Source of the DNA: DASVLX01 sp036384655
GTDB lineage: Bacteria > Actinomycetota > Actinomycetes > Mycobacteriales > Pseudonocardiaceae
Length of the DNA stretch: 43,027 nucleotides
NCBI GenBank assembly: GCA_036384655.1
Contig: DASVLX010000309.1
Coordinates: 1-43,027 of the forward strand
Direction: 5' to 3'
The stretch's first letter is position 1. Each line of letters opens with the position of its first letter. The notes beneath the pieces were generated by a model. That model was not told where the DNA came from and did no database searches. It saw only the letters and a list, made by a program, of their open reading frames with translations. Shown piece after piece: positions 15,827 through 25,969 of this stretch. Both the position numbers and the translations under genes were made by a program.

Positions 15827-17659
15827 TCAGGCTCCCGGTGGACCGGGCAGCGCAGCGGCCTGGTCGGGTCGGGTAGCTGTGAGGATGGCCCGGTGGGTGA
15901 TCCAGCCGATCAGCCGGGTGCCCTGCCTGTCCAGTACCGGCAACCCGGTGCCCTCGGCGCCGGCCAGCGCGTGCAGCGCGTCCGACAGCGTGGAAACCTC
16001 GGTGATCCTCGGGGGCATCAGCGCCAGGTCACCCACGGTCAGGCCGGCGCAGTCCGGGTCTGCCAGGGCCTCGGCGAGCGCCCGGGCGCTGACACAACCG
16101 TGGTAACGCCCGTCGGCGCCGATCACGGGCAGCACGCCGTTGGCGGACAGCCACAATCGCTCGCCGGCGTCGTCGATCGGGGTGTTGGTGGCCAGTGGTT
16201 CGGGCATGGGCAGCATCACGGCGGCGACCCGCAGTTGGCCCAGGCGGCCGTGGGTGTTCGCGATGGCGGCGTCGAGATCGACGCCCCGGCGGGTGAGTTT
16301 CAGGGTGTAGATGGTGTCCTTCGACAGCGCGCGGGACACCACGGTCGCGGCCACGATCGCCAGCATCAGCGGCAGGATGATGGTATATTCGCCGGTCAGT
16401 TCGAACAGCATGATCACCGCGGTGATCGCCGCGCGGGTGGCGCCGGCGAACGCGGCGCCCATGCCGATCAGCCCGTACATGCCCGGTGCGCCCGTCGCGG
16501 CCGGGAACAGGGTGTGCACGACGATTCCGAACGCGGTGCCGCCCATGGCGCCGATGAACAGGGACGGCGCGAACACCCCGCCGGAGCCGCCGATGCCGAT
16601 GGTCAGGCTGGTCGCCACCATCTTGCCGATCATGAGGATCAGCAGGAACCACAGGACGTACTGGCCGTCGATGGCGTGCGCCAGCACCGGATAGCCGACC
16701 CCGTACATCTCGGGCAGTACCAGCAGCAGACCGCCCAGCAGCAGACCGCCGGCGGCCGGGCGTAGCCATTCGGGTCCGCGCACGGCGTGCCAGGCCCAGT
16801 CGCAGGCGTCCTCGATCCAGTACAGGACGTGGGTGAACAGCACGCCGACCGCGCCGATCACCACGCCCAGCACGGCGAACGCCAGGTACTCCCAGCCGGA
16901 GCGCAGGGTGAACTCGGGCAGCAGCAGGAACGGGTGGTTGCCGAGCGCGGCCCGGCCGATCACGCTCGCGGTGACGCTGGCCAGCACGACCGCCCCGAAG
17001 GATTCGGCGGCGAAGTCCCGCAGGATCAGTTCCATCGCGAAGAACGGGCCGGCGATCGGCGCGTTGAACGTCGCCGCGATGCCGCCGGCCGCGCCGCAGG
17101 CGACCAGGACACGCAGCCGGTTCTCCGGGACCCGCGCGAGCCGGCCGAGACTCGACCCCCACGCGGAGCCGATCTGGATGATCGGCCCCTCCCGGCCGAC
17201 CGAACCGCCACCGCCGATGCACAGCGCGGACGCCACCGCCTTGACCACGCTGACCTGCGGTGGGATCCGCCCGCCGCGCACCGCCACCGCGTACATGACC
17301 TCGGGTACGCCGTGGCCGCGAGCCTCGGGCGCGAACTTGGTGACGAGTGGGCCGTAGATCGCGCCGGCGATGACCGGGGCGGCCAGCACGAAGTACATGC
17401 CCAGGAACGGCAGGCTGGGGTTGGCGGCGTGGCCGGCGTCGGAGTAGTCGAGGTGCCCGGACAGCAGGCGGGTGAACGTGGTGATGAGCCAGCGGAACAC
17501 GATGGCGCCGGCTCCCGCGCCGGCGCCGATGACCACGGCCAGGGTGATCAGGCCGGCCCGGCTCTCCCGCAACCACTCCAGCACCGGCACGCGACCGGGT
17601 ACGGGCAGTGATCGCTGTCCCGGCAGGGATGTTTCCGCGGCACCGTCCACCCGAGTCAT
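15827..17659 (-). CDS. CLC chloride channel/transporter with C-terminal CBS domains
   Basis: 610 aa. The CLC core spans roughly residues 35-440 with all filter signatures: GGGGSVGREGPIIQIGS (gating Glu157), GIAATFNAPIAGPFFAMEL and IGIGGSGGVFAPSLFIGAMGG. Residues 465-595 hold a pair of CBS domains (MLPMPEPLATNTPIDDAGERL; LMPPRITEVSTLSDALHAL), which in other CLC proteins bind nucleotides. It moves chloride, either as a channel or as a Cl-/H+ exchanger; this cannot be settled from the sequence. It is transcribed divergently from a MarR regulator 58 bases away, with a palindrome between, so it may be controlled by that regulator. Confidence 0.95.
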   Translation of the reverse strand: MTRVDGAAETSLPGQRSLPVPGRVPVLEWLRESRAGLITLAVVIGAGAGAGAIVFRWLITTFTRLLSGHLDYSDAGHAANPSLPFLGMYFVLAAPVIAGAIYGPLVTKFAPEARGHGVPEVMYAVAVRGGRIPPQVSVVKAVASALCIGGGGSVGREGPIIQIGSAWGSSLGRLARVPENRLRVLVACGAAGGIAATFNAPIAGPFFAMELILRDFAAESFGAVVLASVTASVIGRAALGNHPFLLLPEFTLRSGWEYLAFAVLGVVIGAVGVLFTHVLYWIEDACDWAWHAVRGPEWLRPAAGGLLLGGLLLVLPEMYGVGYPVLAHAIDGQYVLWFLLILMIGKMVATSLTIGIGGSGGVFAPSLFIGAMGGTAFGIVVHTLFPAATGAPGMYGLIGMGAAFAGATRAAITAVIMLFELTGEYTIILPLMLAIVAATVVSRALSKDTIYTLKLTRRGVDLDAAIANTHGRLGQLRVAAVMLPMPEPLATNTPIDDAGERLWLSANGVLPVIGADGRYHGCVSARALAEALADPDCAGLTVGDLALMPPRITEVSTLSDALHALAGAEGTGLPVLDRQGTRLIGWITHRAILTATRPDQAAALPGPPGA

Positions 17660-17669
17660 CGTTGCAGTA

Positions 17670-17682
17670 TCTAACAGTTAGA
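17670..17682. promoter_or_regulatory. Palindrome between the CLC and MarR genes, candidate operator
   Basis: TCTAACAGTTAGA is a perfect 13-base palindrome in the 58-base divergent intergenic space. It is A/T-rich compared with its surroundings, as MarR operators usually are. Confidence 0.5.
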
Positions 17683-17717
17683 CTGACTATGTTTGTGAGA
17701 TTCGGTACAAACGAGCT

Positions 17718-18227
17718 ATGACTGTTGGACCTGCCCCGATCCGCGGCGGCGGAGTCACCACCGCCGACACGGTGACCGACGCCGTCCTGCGGGCCTCCCG
17801 CCTGCTGGTGGGCCTGTCGGCCCGGTCGATCGCCGCGGTGGACGAGTCGATCACGCTGCCGCAGTTCCGGATGCTGGTGGTGTTGTCCACGCGCGGTCCG
17901 ATGAAGCTGTCGGCGCTGGCCGAGCATCTCGACGTCAAGTCGTCCACCGCGACCCGGATGATCGACCGGCTGGTCGTCGCGGGGCTGGTGGAGCGGGAGG
18001 TCAACCCGATGTCCCGGCGTGAGGTGGTGATCGACCTGACCGGCATCGGCGCGTCCGTGGTCACCCGGGTCACGCAGCTGCGGCGCAGGGAGATCGCCGG
18101 CATCGTCGCCAACATGCCCGCCCCGCACCGCCGGTGGCTGGTCGACGCCCTGGACGCGTTCAGCGAGGCCGGCGGCGAACCACCCGTGGACGGAGTGGAC
18201 ACCCGTCACATCACTGACTGGATCTAG
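17718..18227 (+). CDS. MarR-family transcriptional regulator
   Basis: 169 aa. The winged-helix core is clear: LPQFRMLVVLSTRGPMKLSALAEHLDVKSSTATRMIDRLVVAGLVEREVNPMSRREVVIDLTGIG, flanked by helices for dimerisation (RHITDWI at the C-terminus). Such proteins repress their own and a divergent gene and release DNA on binding a small ligand. Divergent from the CLC gene; no catalytic domain. The ligand is unknown. Confidence 0.9.
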   Translation: MTVGPAPIRGGGVTTADTVTDAVLRASRLLVGLSARSIAAVDESITLPQFRMLVVLSTRGPMKLSALAEHLDVKSSTATRMIDRLVVAGLVEREVNPMSRREVVIDLTGIGASVVTRVTQLRRREIAGIVANMPAPHRRWLVDALDAFSEAGGEPPVDGVDTRHITDWI

Positions 18228-18249
18228 CGCTCAGAACAACATGCATAAC

Positions 18250-18266
18250 CATTGCACTGTGCAATG
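18250..18266. promoter_or_regulatory. 17-base perfect palindrome between convergent genes
   Basis: CATTGCACTGTGCAATG lies between the ends of the MarR and UvrA-like genes. With a one-base centre it is a poor hairpin terminator and looks more like a protein-binding site. Confidence 0.4.
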
Positions 18267-18288
18267 CTGGCGGCGGGTGTCCCCTCGA

Positions 18289-20682
<2,394 letters not shown>

Positions 20683-21254
20683 GTGGTCACGCTAGCGGCG
20701 GCCGGGAGCAGTCGCTTCTCGATTCCTGCTCTACTCCGGCCGGCCGCCTGTCTACCCGTACTGAACTCGTTTGCCGTCGGTGTCGGCGACGAAAATGACC
20801 GCGTCCGCGCCTTCCAGGTCCGCCCGACTGAGCGGGATGTGACCGGGCACGATCGGTCCGCGCCGGTGGACGGGGGAAGCGCGTCGCGCAGCGCCCCTGC
20901 GGGGCGGACGCGTTGAGCACATTTCTCGGCTCCTGGCAGGGCAGGCTGACCACGCGCGGCCGCGCCCTTCTCGCCGGCGCGGCCCAGCTCGACATCTACC
21001 TGACCATGCGGGCAGCCGGTCATGACGACATCGAGAGCGTCTGGCCGGGCAGGGCGCGGAGGCCCGGTAGACGTTGTCCTCCTGTTCGGGCACCCGGATG
21101 ATGAACGCCCCGCCGTGCGTGATCAGGTGCACCGGAGGACGGAGGCCGACGGCCAACTGCGTGGCGATGTCCTGGCCGCCCAGCCACTGTCCGCCGACAC
21201 GCGCCGCGACCTCGTCGCCCAGATGGTCCACGACCTGATCGACGGTGGGCGAGA
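20683..21254. other. Gene-poor stretch with coding-like fragments on both strands
   Basis: No intact gene is supported. Coding-like patches occur in several frames: plus 20913-21040 (LGSWQGRLTTRGRALL..., AAGHDDIESVWPG), plus 21022-21258 (ending LVAQMVHDLIDGGRE and overlapping the next ATG as ATGA), minus about 21000-21250 (DQVVDHLGDEVAARVGGQW, HGGAFIIRVPEQEDNVYR) and minus 20752-20850 (ending EGADAVIFVADTDGKRVQYG). They cannot all be real. The picture fits decayed genes beside the broken HicB-like gene. Confidence 0.45.
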
Positions 21255-21444
21255 ATGACGACGATGACGACGTACGAGGTACTGGCCGAGCGTTGCGGCG
21301 AGTGGTGGGCCGGAACTGCCGGGTGTGCACACCCAGGCCCGCCGCCTGGATCAGGTCGCGGCCATGGCCACGGAGGCCATCGCGCTCATGCTCGACGTCG
21401 CCCAAGACTCCGTCGAGGTCACGGTCCACCGATCAGGTGCCTGA
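21255..21444 (+). pseudogene. HicB-like antitoxin, frameshifted
   Basis: The first frame reads MTTMTTYEVLAERCGEWWA from the ATG at 21255 and is then lost. From 21313, one base out of frame, ELPGVHTQARRLDQVAAMA continues with TEAIALMLDV and ends at TGA 21442-21444. Joined, this is a complete HicB-like antitoxin of about 62 aa (partial RNase-H-like fold, the WWA...ELPGVHTQ signature). The break is near base 21312 (one extra base, or two missing). The stop overlaps the end of the convergent Rpf-like gene by 12 bases. No HicA toxin is recognisable next to it. A sequencing error is an alternative. Confidence 0.65.
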
Positions 21445-21867
21445 GTCCGCATCAGCGGGGGCGGGGGTACCGGAGATGAGTTCGGCGTCGGCCAGGGTGG
21501 GCACGATGTGGCTGGCGGCGTCCGCGTCGGGCAGCAGGCCGAGGATGGTCGCGCAGGTCCACGGTTGCCAGCCGCGCATCCGGTACAGGTACAGCGCCCG
21601 GTAGTCCTGTTCCAGTGGGCTGGCCTCGTCCGGATAACCGGTGCCGCCGACGGACTCCCAGGTGGCGAGGTCGAACTGGTAGGCGCCGAAGTACAGACCG
21701 TTGGCGGAGACGGCCGTGTAGTCGCCACGGGACTCGCAGTGCCGCAGCAGCGCCCAGGTGTCCGGGCTGGGATCGGCCGAGGCGGTGCCCGGGAAAGCGA
21801 ACATCACGCCCGCCGCTGCGACAACGGCGCAGGTCAGCGAGCCGGCGAGGCGGCGGAACGTGGTCAT
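21433..21867 (-). CDS. Secreted Rpf-like transglycosylase
   Basis: 144 aa. A signal peptide (MTTFRRLAGSLTCAVVAAAG..., Ala-rich cleavage around residue 31, TASADPSPD) precedes a resuscitation-promoting-factor/lysozyme-like fold: WALLRHCESRGDYTAVSANG with catalytic Glu45, GLYFGAYQFDLATWESVGG, then ALYLYRMRGWQPWTC. Two Cys (44 and the C-terminal one) are placed for the usual disulfide. The tail has Ala/Pro-rich low complexity. It acts on peptidoglycan outside the cell. No LysM or LPXTG is present. It has the usual minimal domain and no extra binding module. Confidence 0.9.
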   Translation of the reverse strand: MTTFRRLAGSLTCAVVAAAGVMFAFPGTASADPSPDTWALLRHCESRGDYTAVSANGLYFGAYQFDLATWESVGGTGYPDEASPLEQDYRALYLYRMRGWQPWTCATILGLLPDADAASHIVPTLADAELISGTPAPADADSGT

Positions 21868-22074
21868 GAGCCGAAGCTAGGTTCGGTTCACAGTGGTCAC
21901 AACCGCAACACGGAACTCGCCATCATCGGGCGTCACACCCGTGAGTGATGCCGATGTGGCGGCGCCGGGGCATGAAAATCGACGGTGAACGTTCGGTGAG
22001 ATCCACCCCGGACGGCGGTTCCGGCGGCTACAGTCGCGCCTACCGCAGGTGAGAAGCGAAAGGCGGCTGGCCCG

Positions 22075-23499
22075 GTGGGCGACCAGGCAGCGGAGGGCAG
22101 ATCGATACCCGCGGCGGCAGCGGCGGACCCACCCGGTGGTGAGGCGCGTCGTCGCCGCCAGCGGTGGGGCTGGTACGCCTACGCGTGGGGTTCGCACAGC
22201 TTCGAGACCAGCGTGATCACCGTGTTCATGAGCCGGTATCTGCCGGCGGTCGCGAAGAACGCGGTGGGTGCCAACGGTCGCCTGCACATTCTGGGGATCC
22301 CGATCGCGCCGGGCTCACTGTTCGCGTATGTCGTGTCGTTCTGCGCGATCGTCCTGGTTTTCCTGATGCCGATCATGGGCGCGGTGGCCGACCGCACCGG
22401 CCGCAAGCGCGAGCTGATCCTCGGCTTCGGCTACCTGGGCGCGCTGTCCTGCGCCGCGATGTGGTTCATCACCCGGACCAACTGGGCGTTGGGTGTCGGT
22501 CTGCTGGTCGCCGCCTACATCAGCTACACCTGCGCCAAGGTCGTGCTGAACTCGATGCTGGCCGACCTGGCCGACGCCGACGACCGGGACAAGGTGTCCT
22601 CCGTCGGCTGGGCGTCCGGCTACGTGGGCGGCGGCCTGCTGCTGGCGGTCAGCTTCGTGGGTTCGTTCTTCATCACCGACAGCGAGCTGCTCGCCAGGTT
22701 GTCGCTGTCGGCGGCCGGCATCTGGTGGGCGCTGTTCGCGATCATCCCGCTGTTCCTGCTGCGCAACGCTCCGCGTAACGCGCACCAGCGGGAGCGCATC
22801 CAGGGCGGCGTGCTGCTGGCCGGGTTCCGGGAACTGGGCAGCACCTTCCGCAACGCCCGCCACTTCCCCATGACCCTGCTGTTCCTGATCGCCTACCTCG
22901 TCTACTACGACGGCATCACCACGGTCACCACCCTGTCCGCCGACTACGGCCAGGAGGAACTGAGACTCGGCTCGAACACGCTGTTGACCGCGATCCTGAT
23001 CGTGCAGTTCGCCGCGTTCGGCGGTGCGCTGCTGTTGGGCCGGCTCGCGCAGGTCTGGGGTGCGAAACGGGTGATCGCGGGCAGCCTGGTCGTGTGGATC
23101 GGCGTGGTCGGCGCCGCCTACTTCGTGCAGGCGGGCGCGGTTTTCCAGTTCTACGCGCTGGCCCTGGTGCTGTCGATCGTGCTCGGCGGCAGCCAGGCTC
23201 TGTCCCGGTCGCTGTACTCGAGTCTCGTTCCGGCGGGCAAGGAAGCCGAGTACTTCAGCGTCTACGAGATCTCCAGTTCGGGGTCCAGCGCGCTCGGGCC
23301 ACTGCTGTTCGGCCTCACGCTGCAGAACACCGGCAGCTACCGGGAGGCGATCCTGTCGCTGGTGGTGTTCTTCATCGTGGGTCTGGGTCTGCTGTTGCCA
23401 CTGAACCTGCGCCGCGCCGTCGAGGCGGCCGGCAACGTCCTGCCGGCCAGCATGGCCGGCAGGAACGAGCCGCGCCCGGCGGCCGAACCGGTGATCTGA
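22075..23499 (+). CDS. MFS transporter, UMF1/Atg22-type
   Basis: 474 aa with about 12 membrane segments. The N-terminal phrase RRRQRWGWYAYAWGSHSFETSVITVFMSRYLPAVA and the later GGSQALSRSLYSSLVPAGKEAEYFSVYEISSSG are typical of the UMF1 (Atg22-like) branch of the major facilitator superfamily; ADRTGRKRELILG is the loop 2-3 motif. The GTG at 22075 follows AGGTGAGAAG-type sequence. Substrate unknown; Atg22 homologues export amino acids from yeast vacuoles, but this cannot be transferred safely. Divergent from the Rpf-like gene; the 207-base space between them holds both promoters. Confidence 0.9.
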   Translation: MGDQAAEGRSIPAAAAADPPGGEARRRRQRWGWYAYAWGSHSFETSVITVFMSRYLPAVAKNAVGANGRLHILGIPIAPGSLFAYVVSFCAIVLVFLMPIMGAVADRTGRKRELILGFGYLGALSCAAMWFITRTNWALGVGLLVAAYISYTCAKVVLNSMLADLADADDRDKVSSVGWASGYVGGGLLLAVSFVGSFFITDSELLARLSLSAAGIWWALFAIIPLFLLRNAPRNAHQRERIQGGVLLAGFRELGSTFRNARHFPMTLLFLIAYLVYYDGITTVTTLSADYGQEELRLGSNTLLTAILIVQFAAFGGALLLGRLAQVWGAKRVIAGSLVVWIGVVGAAYFVQAGAVFQFYALALVLSIVLGGSQALSRSLYSSLVPAGKEAEYFSVYEISSSGSSALGPLLFGLTLQNTGSYREAILSLVVFFIVGLGLLLPLNLRRAVEAAGNVLPASMAGRNEPRPAAEPVI

Positions 23500-23788
23500 C
23501 CAGCGGTTTCACTCCTGTCGAGTGGCGGGAATCTCTGTCGACGACAGACCGTGTCGCCCGTACGCTCGCCGCATGGGGAGGGAATCGATCGGGGAGCCGG
23601 CCGGCCCGGGGGCGGCAGCGCCCAGCGAACCAATGCCCGCGTGGCGTGCGCGTCGACTGGTGCGACGATCTCGTGGCGTAACCACGTCGATGTCGACGTC
23701 GACGGCGAGATCGACACCGGGGAGCAGCCCTACAATCAGGCGAACGTCAACTGCGTGGTCAACTAGCCTGAATACCTGGGAGACGGTC
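23500..23788. other. Intergenic, one weak small ORF
   Basis: A 71-codon plus-strand frame at 23551-23766 ends VDVDVDGEIDTGEQPYNQAN plus VNCVVN. Its last third has coding-like third positions but its first part does not, so it may be a remnant. Nothing else is seen here. Confidence 0.3.
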
Positions 23789-24376
23789 GTGCTGCGGCGT
23801 AGCGAAGACACCTCTGCCGCAGCCTGGCTGACCGCCTCGGATGCCAGCCCGGAACGTCTGATCACTTTCGGGCCGGCTGGGTTCGAGGCCTACGCCAGAC
23901 TGCGTTACATCCCCGACCCGGACATGTCCGGGATGTCGGAGGCTGACGTCCAACTGCCAGACGACCACCTCTCCGATATCACGCAGGCCCGCATCGTGCT
24001 GCTGGCACTCGCCGACTACACGCAGGCGGCCAACGACTGCTACTTCTGCGTGTGGGAAGGCTACAGCGGATCCTTTCTCGATCCGGACCTCACGAAGGGC
24101 CCGCTGATCACCGTCCCGTACCGCCGGTATGTGCTCTTCACCGGAGCCCTCACCGACCTCGCGGACTGGGAGAACGAGTTCGGCGACGGCGAGCCATGTC
24201 CGCCTCCGGCGTTCGCCTGGCCCGCGGACCACCGCTGGTGCTTCACCAGTGACGTCGACCCGCACTGGGCCGGCATCGGCGCGAGCACCGATGCGATCAA
24301 GTCGCTGACCGCTCGAACAGACGTCGACGTGGTGCCCACCTCGCCCACGAGTGCCGTACCCAGATACGACAGCTGA
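23789..24376 (+). CDS. Conserved actinobacterial hypothetical protein
   Basis: 195 aa from GTG 23789, which has GGGAG six bases before it; the frame upstream is open but overlaps non-coding-like sequence. The pattern RSEDTSAAAWLTASDASPER, then FGPAGFEAYARLRYIPDP, FCVWEGYSGSF, VPYRRYVLFTGAL and FAWPADHRWCFTSDVDPHWAG recalls a widespread actinobacterial protein of unknown function. Rich in Trp and acidic residues, no export signal. It neighbours the convergent ArsR-type gene. Function unknown. Confidence 0.75.
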   Translation: MLRRSEDTSAAAWLTASDASPERLITFGPAGFEAYARLRYIPDPDMSGMSEADVQLPDDHLSDITQARIVLLALADYTQAANDCYFCVWEGYSGSFLDPDLTKGPLITVPYRRYVLFTGALTDLADWENEFGDGEPCPPPAFAWPADHRWCFTSDVDPHWAGIGASTDAIKSLTARTDVDVVPTSPTSAVPRYDS

Positions 24377-24384
24377 AGGACCGC

Positions 24385-25185
24385 TCAGCTCGCTTCCCGG
24401 TGTGGCATGACGTGGTCGAGCGTCGGCAGCAGGAACCCGATCCGCTCGTCCAGTTCGGCCGCGACCCGCCGGACCGCGGGATGATCCGCCTCGTCGCCGG
24501 CGCTGTCCCCGCCGACCGGCAGGGCCGGGTCGGGGATGCTCCAGTGGATCAGCTCATGGTGGCCGGGGAATGTCGGCAGGGCCTCGCGCACCCGGTCACA
24601 GAGGCTGATCACCATGTCGAAGCGCTGGCCGGTGACCGCGTCCAGGGGTTGGGGCTGGTGGCCGGCGATGTCCAGCCCGTAGGACTCGCGCATCACCCGC
24701 ACGGCCGCCGGGTGTGGCGGCGCGGGATCACTGCCGGCGCTGGCCACGTCGACGGGCGCCGTCTCCTGTGCGGCTCGGTGCCGCAGCAGGGCTTCCGCCA
24801 TCGGCGATCGCACGCTGTTATGTGTGTCGAGAAACACGATCCGGCGGGTCTGCCGGGGATGATGTTCCGGCGCCGAGCCAGCGTCCGGGTCGAGGGAGGG
24901 ATGCAGGGCGGTGCCGGTCGCGGCAAGTGACCGCGCGCAACGGGCGAGATTCAGGTGGTAGTAGGTGTCGCGGCCGTCGAAGCTGCTGCGGCGCGCGCCG
25001 ACCAGGCTGGCCGTGCGGAGCTTGGCGAGGTGGTAGGAGATCAGGTTCTGGGACTCGCCCAGCAGCTCGACCAGTTCACGGACCCGGCGGTCGCCGCATG
25101 CCAGTTCGGTGAGTAGCCGCCAGCGGATCGGGTCGGCGGCCAGCCTCACGAACGGTGGTGGTTCGGGCGGGCTGTACCAGACCAT
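24385..25185 (-). CDS. ArsR-type regulator fused to a LMW-protein-tyrosine-phosphatase domain lacking its catalytic Cys
   Basis: 266 aa. Residues 10-95 are an ArsR winged helix (RWRLLTELACGDRRVRELVELLGESQNLISYHLAKL). Residues 114-260 are a low-molecular-weight phosphatase/arsenate-reductase-like domain. The P-loop should read C-x5-R; here it is D120-T-H-N-S-V-R126-S, with GAC (24826-24828) in place of the Cys codon. The rest of the domain, including a WSIPDPAL Asp-Pro pair, looks intact. It can therefore not form the phospho-Cys intermediate and may serve as a ligand or oxyanion sensor, which is inference. A perfect palindrome lies 14 bases upstream of the ATG. No arsenic efflux gene is nearby. 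Confidence 0.88.
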   Translation of the reverse strand: MVWYSPPEPPPFVRLAADPIRWRLLTELACGDRRVRELVELLGESQNLISYHLAKLRTASLVGARRSSFDGRDTYYHLNLARCARSLAATGTALHPSLDPDAGSAPEHHPRQTRRIVFLDTHNSVRSPMAEALLRHRAAQETAPVDVASAGSDPAPPHPAAVRVMRESYGLDIAGHQPQPLDAVTGQRFDMVISLCDRVREALPTFPGHHELIHWSIPDPALPVGGDSAGDEADHPAVRRVAAELDERIGFLLPTLDHVMPHREAS

Positions 25186-25198
25186 GATCGAATATTAC

Positions 25199-25214
25199 AT
25201 CAAACGCGTTTGAT
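25199..25214. promoter_or_regulatory. ArsR-type operator palindrome
   Basis: ATCAAACGCGTTTGAT is a perfect 16-base palindrome in the promoter of the ArsR-phosphatase gene. ATCAA-type inverted repeats are common ArsR sites, so autoregulation is likely. Confidence 0.65.
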
Positions 25215-25501
25215 AGGTTGGTGCCCTGGCGCGGCGTCAACCGGTCACGGATCGCGTCCGTCACTACGGTCGATGTTGACTCGTTGCTCTGTAAGAGTGA
25301 TATACGTCATCGGGAGGGCGTTAACACGTCATGTCGGGGTTCCGATCCCCTCCCTATGGAGGAACACTTCCGTACGAAACGAACTATGGTCACCGAGGGT
25401 GAGTAGCGCGGAGAGCTGGGAATTGTCTCACCGCTCCGATCGTTGCACTCGGTGAGCATCACCCTGGGCCCTAGCCCTGAGCCGAGCGAAAGGACAGCAC
25501 T
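25215..25501 (+). promoter_or_regulatory. rbpA leader and promoter region
   Basis: No gene is seen. A possible vegetative promoter has TTGACT at 25276-25281 and GATATA at 25299-25304 (17-base spacer). Just downstream GGGAGGG (25312-25318) can pair with CCCTCCC (25348-25354), with a competing GGGG/CCCC stem inside. A sigma-R-type promoter lies closer to the gene. The ATG of rbpA follows AAAGGA. Confidence 0.45.
25418..25444 (+). promoter_or_regulatory. Sigma-R-type promoter of rbpA
   Basis: GGGAAT at 25418-25423 and GTT at 25442-25444 are separated by exactly 18 bases, matching the streptomycete sigma-R consensus (GGGAAT-N18-GTT). rbpA is a known sigma-R target in Streptomyces coelicolor, so thiol-stress induction is expected here. 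Confidence 0.7.
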
Positions 25502-25846
25502 ATGGCCGACCGCGTTCTACGGGGTAGCCGGCTCGGAGCAGTCAGCTACGAGACCGACCGCAACCACGACCTGGCCCCGCGACATACCACACGTTATGCC
25601 TGCCCCAAGGGACATGACTTCGAGGTGCCGTTCGCGGACGACGCCGAGATCCCACCGACCTGGGAGTGTCGTCTGCACGGTTCCGTGTCGAAGCTGATCG
25701 ACGGATCGGAGCCGGAGTCGAAGAAGGCGAAGGCCCCGCGTACACACTGGGACATGCTGCTGGAACGCCGCACGCCCGCCGAGCTGGAGGAACTGCTCAA
25801 CGAGCGGCTGGAGCTGTTGCGCGATCGTCGGAGCCAGTCGGCCTGA
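25502..25846 (+). CDS. rbpA: RNA polymerase-binding protein RbpA
   Basis: 114 aa, usual length. The N-terminal tail and core read VLRGSRLGAVSYETDRNHDL, RYACPKGHDFEVPFADDAEIPPTWECRLHG (the Cys/His pattern that binds zinc in some RbpA proteins), then a basic linker with KKAKAPRTHWDMLLERR and the sigma-interacting helix (PAELEELLNERLELLRDRR). It stabilises the housekeeping sigma factor on RNA polymerase and helps open promoters. Convergent with the mannosyltransferase gene, an arrangement also found in mycobacteria. Strong hairpin after the stop. Confidence 0.97.
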   Translation: MADRVLRGSRLGAVSYETDRNHDLAPRHTTRYACPKGHDFEVPFADDAEIPPTWECRLHGSVSKLIDGSEPESKKAKAPRTHWDMLLERRTPAELEELLNERLELLRDRRSQSA

Positions 25847-25857
25847 TCAGGCCACCC

Positions 25858-25915
25858 CGGCACAGTTGTGGGCCGCCCGGCCAGGAACGGATCCGGGCGG
25901 CCCACAACTGTGCCG
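25858..25915. terminator. Bidirectional terminator between rbpA and the mannosyltransferase gene
   Basis: A perfect 23-bp stem (25858-25880 with 25893-25915) and a 12-base loop lie between the two convergent genes, right after the rbpA stop. Confidence 0.85.
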
Positions 25916-25969
25916 ATCGGCTGGTTGTCTCGGGCGCCGATCCGGCCGCTCAGGCGGCCGGGAAGGTGA

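Noticed and set aside
20752..21429. 225-codon minus-strand frame spanning the gap between the UvrA-like and Rpf-like genes
   Set aside because: Parts look coding, but it crosses the recognisable HicB-like gene on the other strand and its middle is Arg-rich noise; treated as fragments.
25312..25354. tRNA-like stretch (GGGAGGG ... GGGTTCCGATCCC ... CCCTCCC) before rbpA
   Set aside because: Too short for a tRNA (43 bases), no anticodon or D arm; better read as a leader stem.
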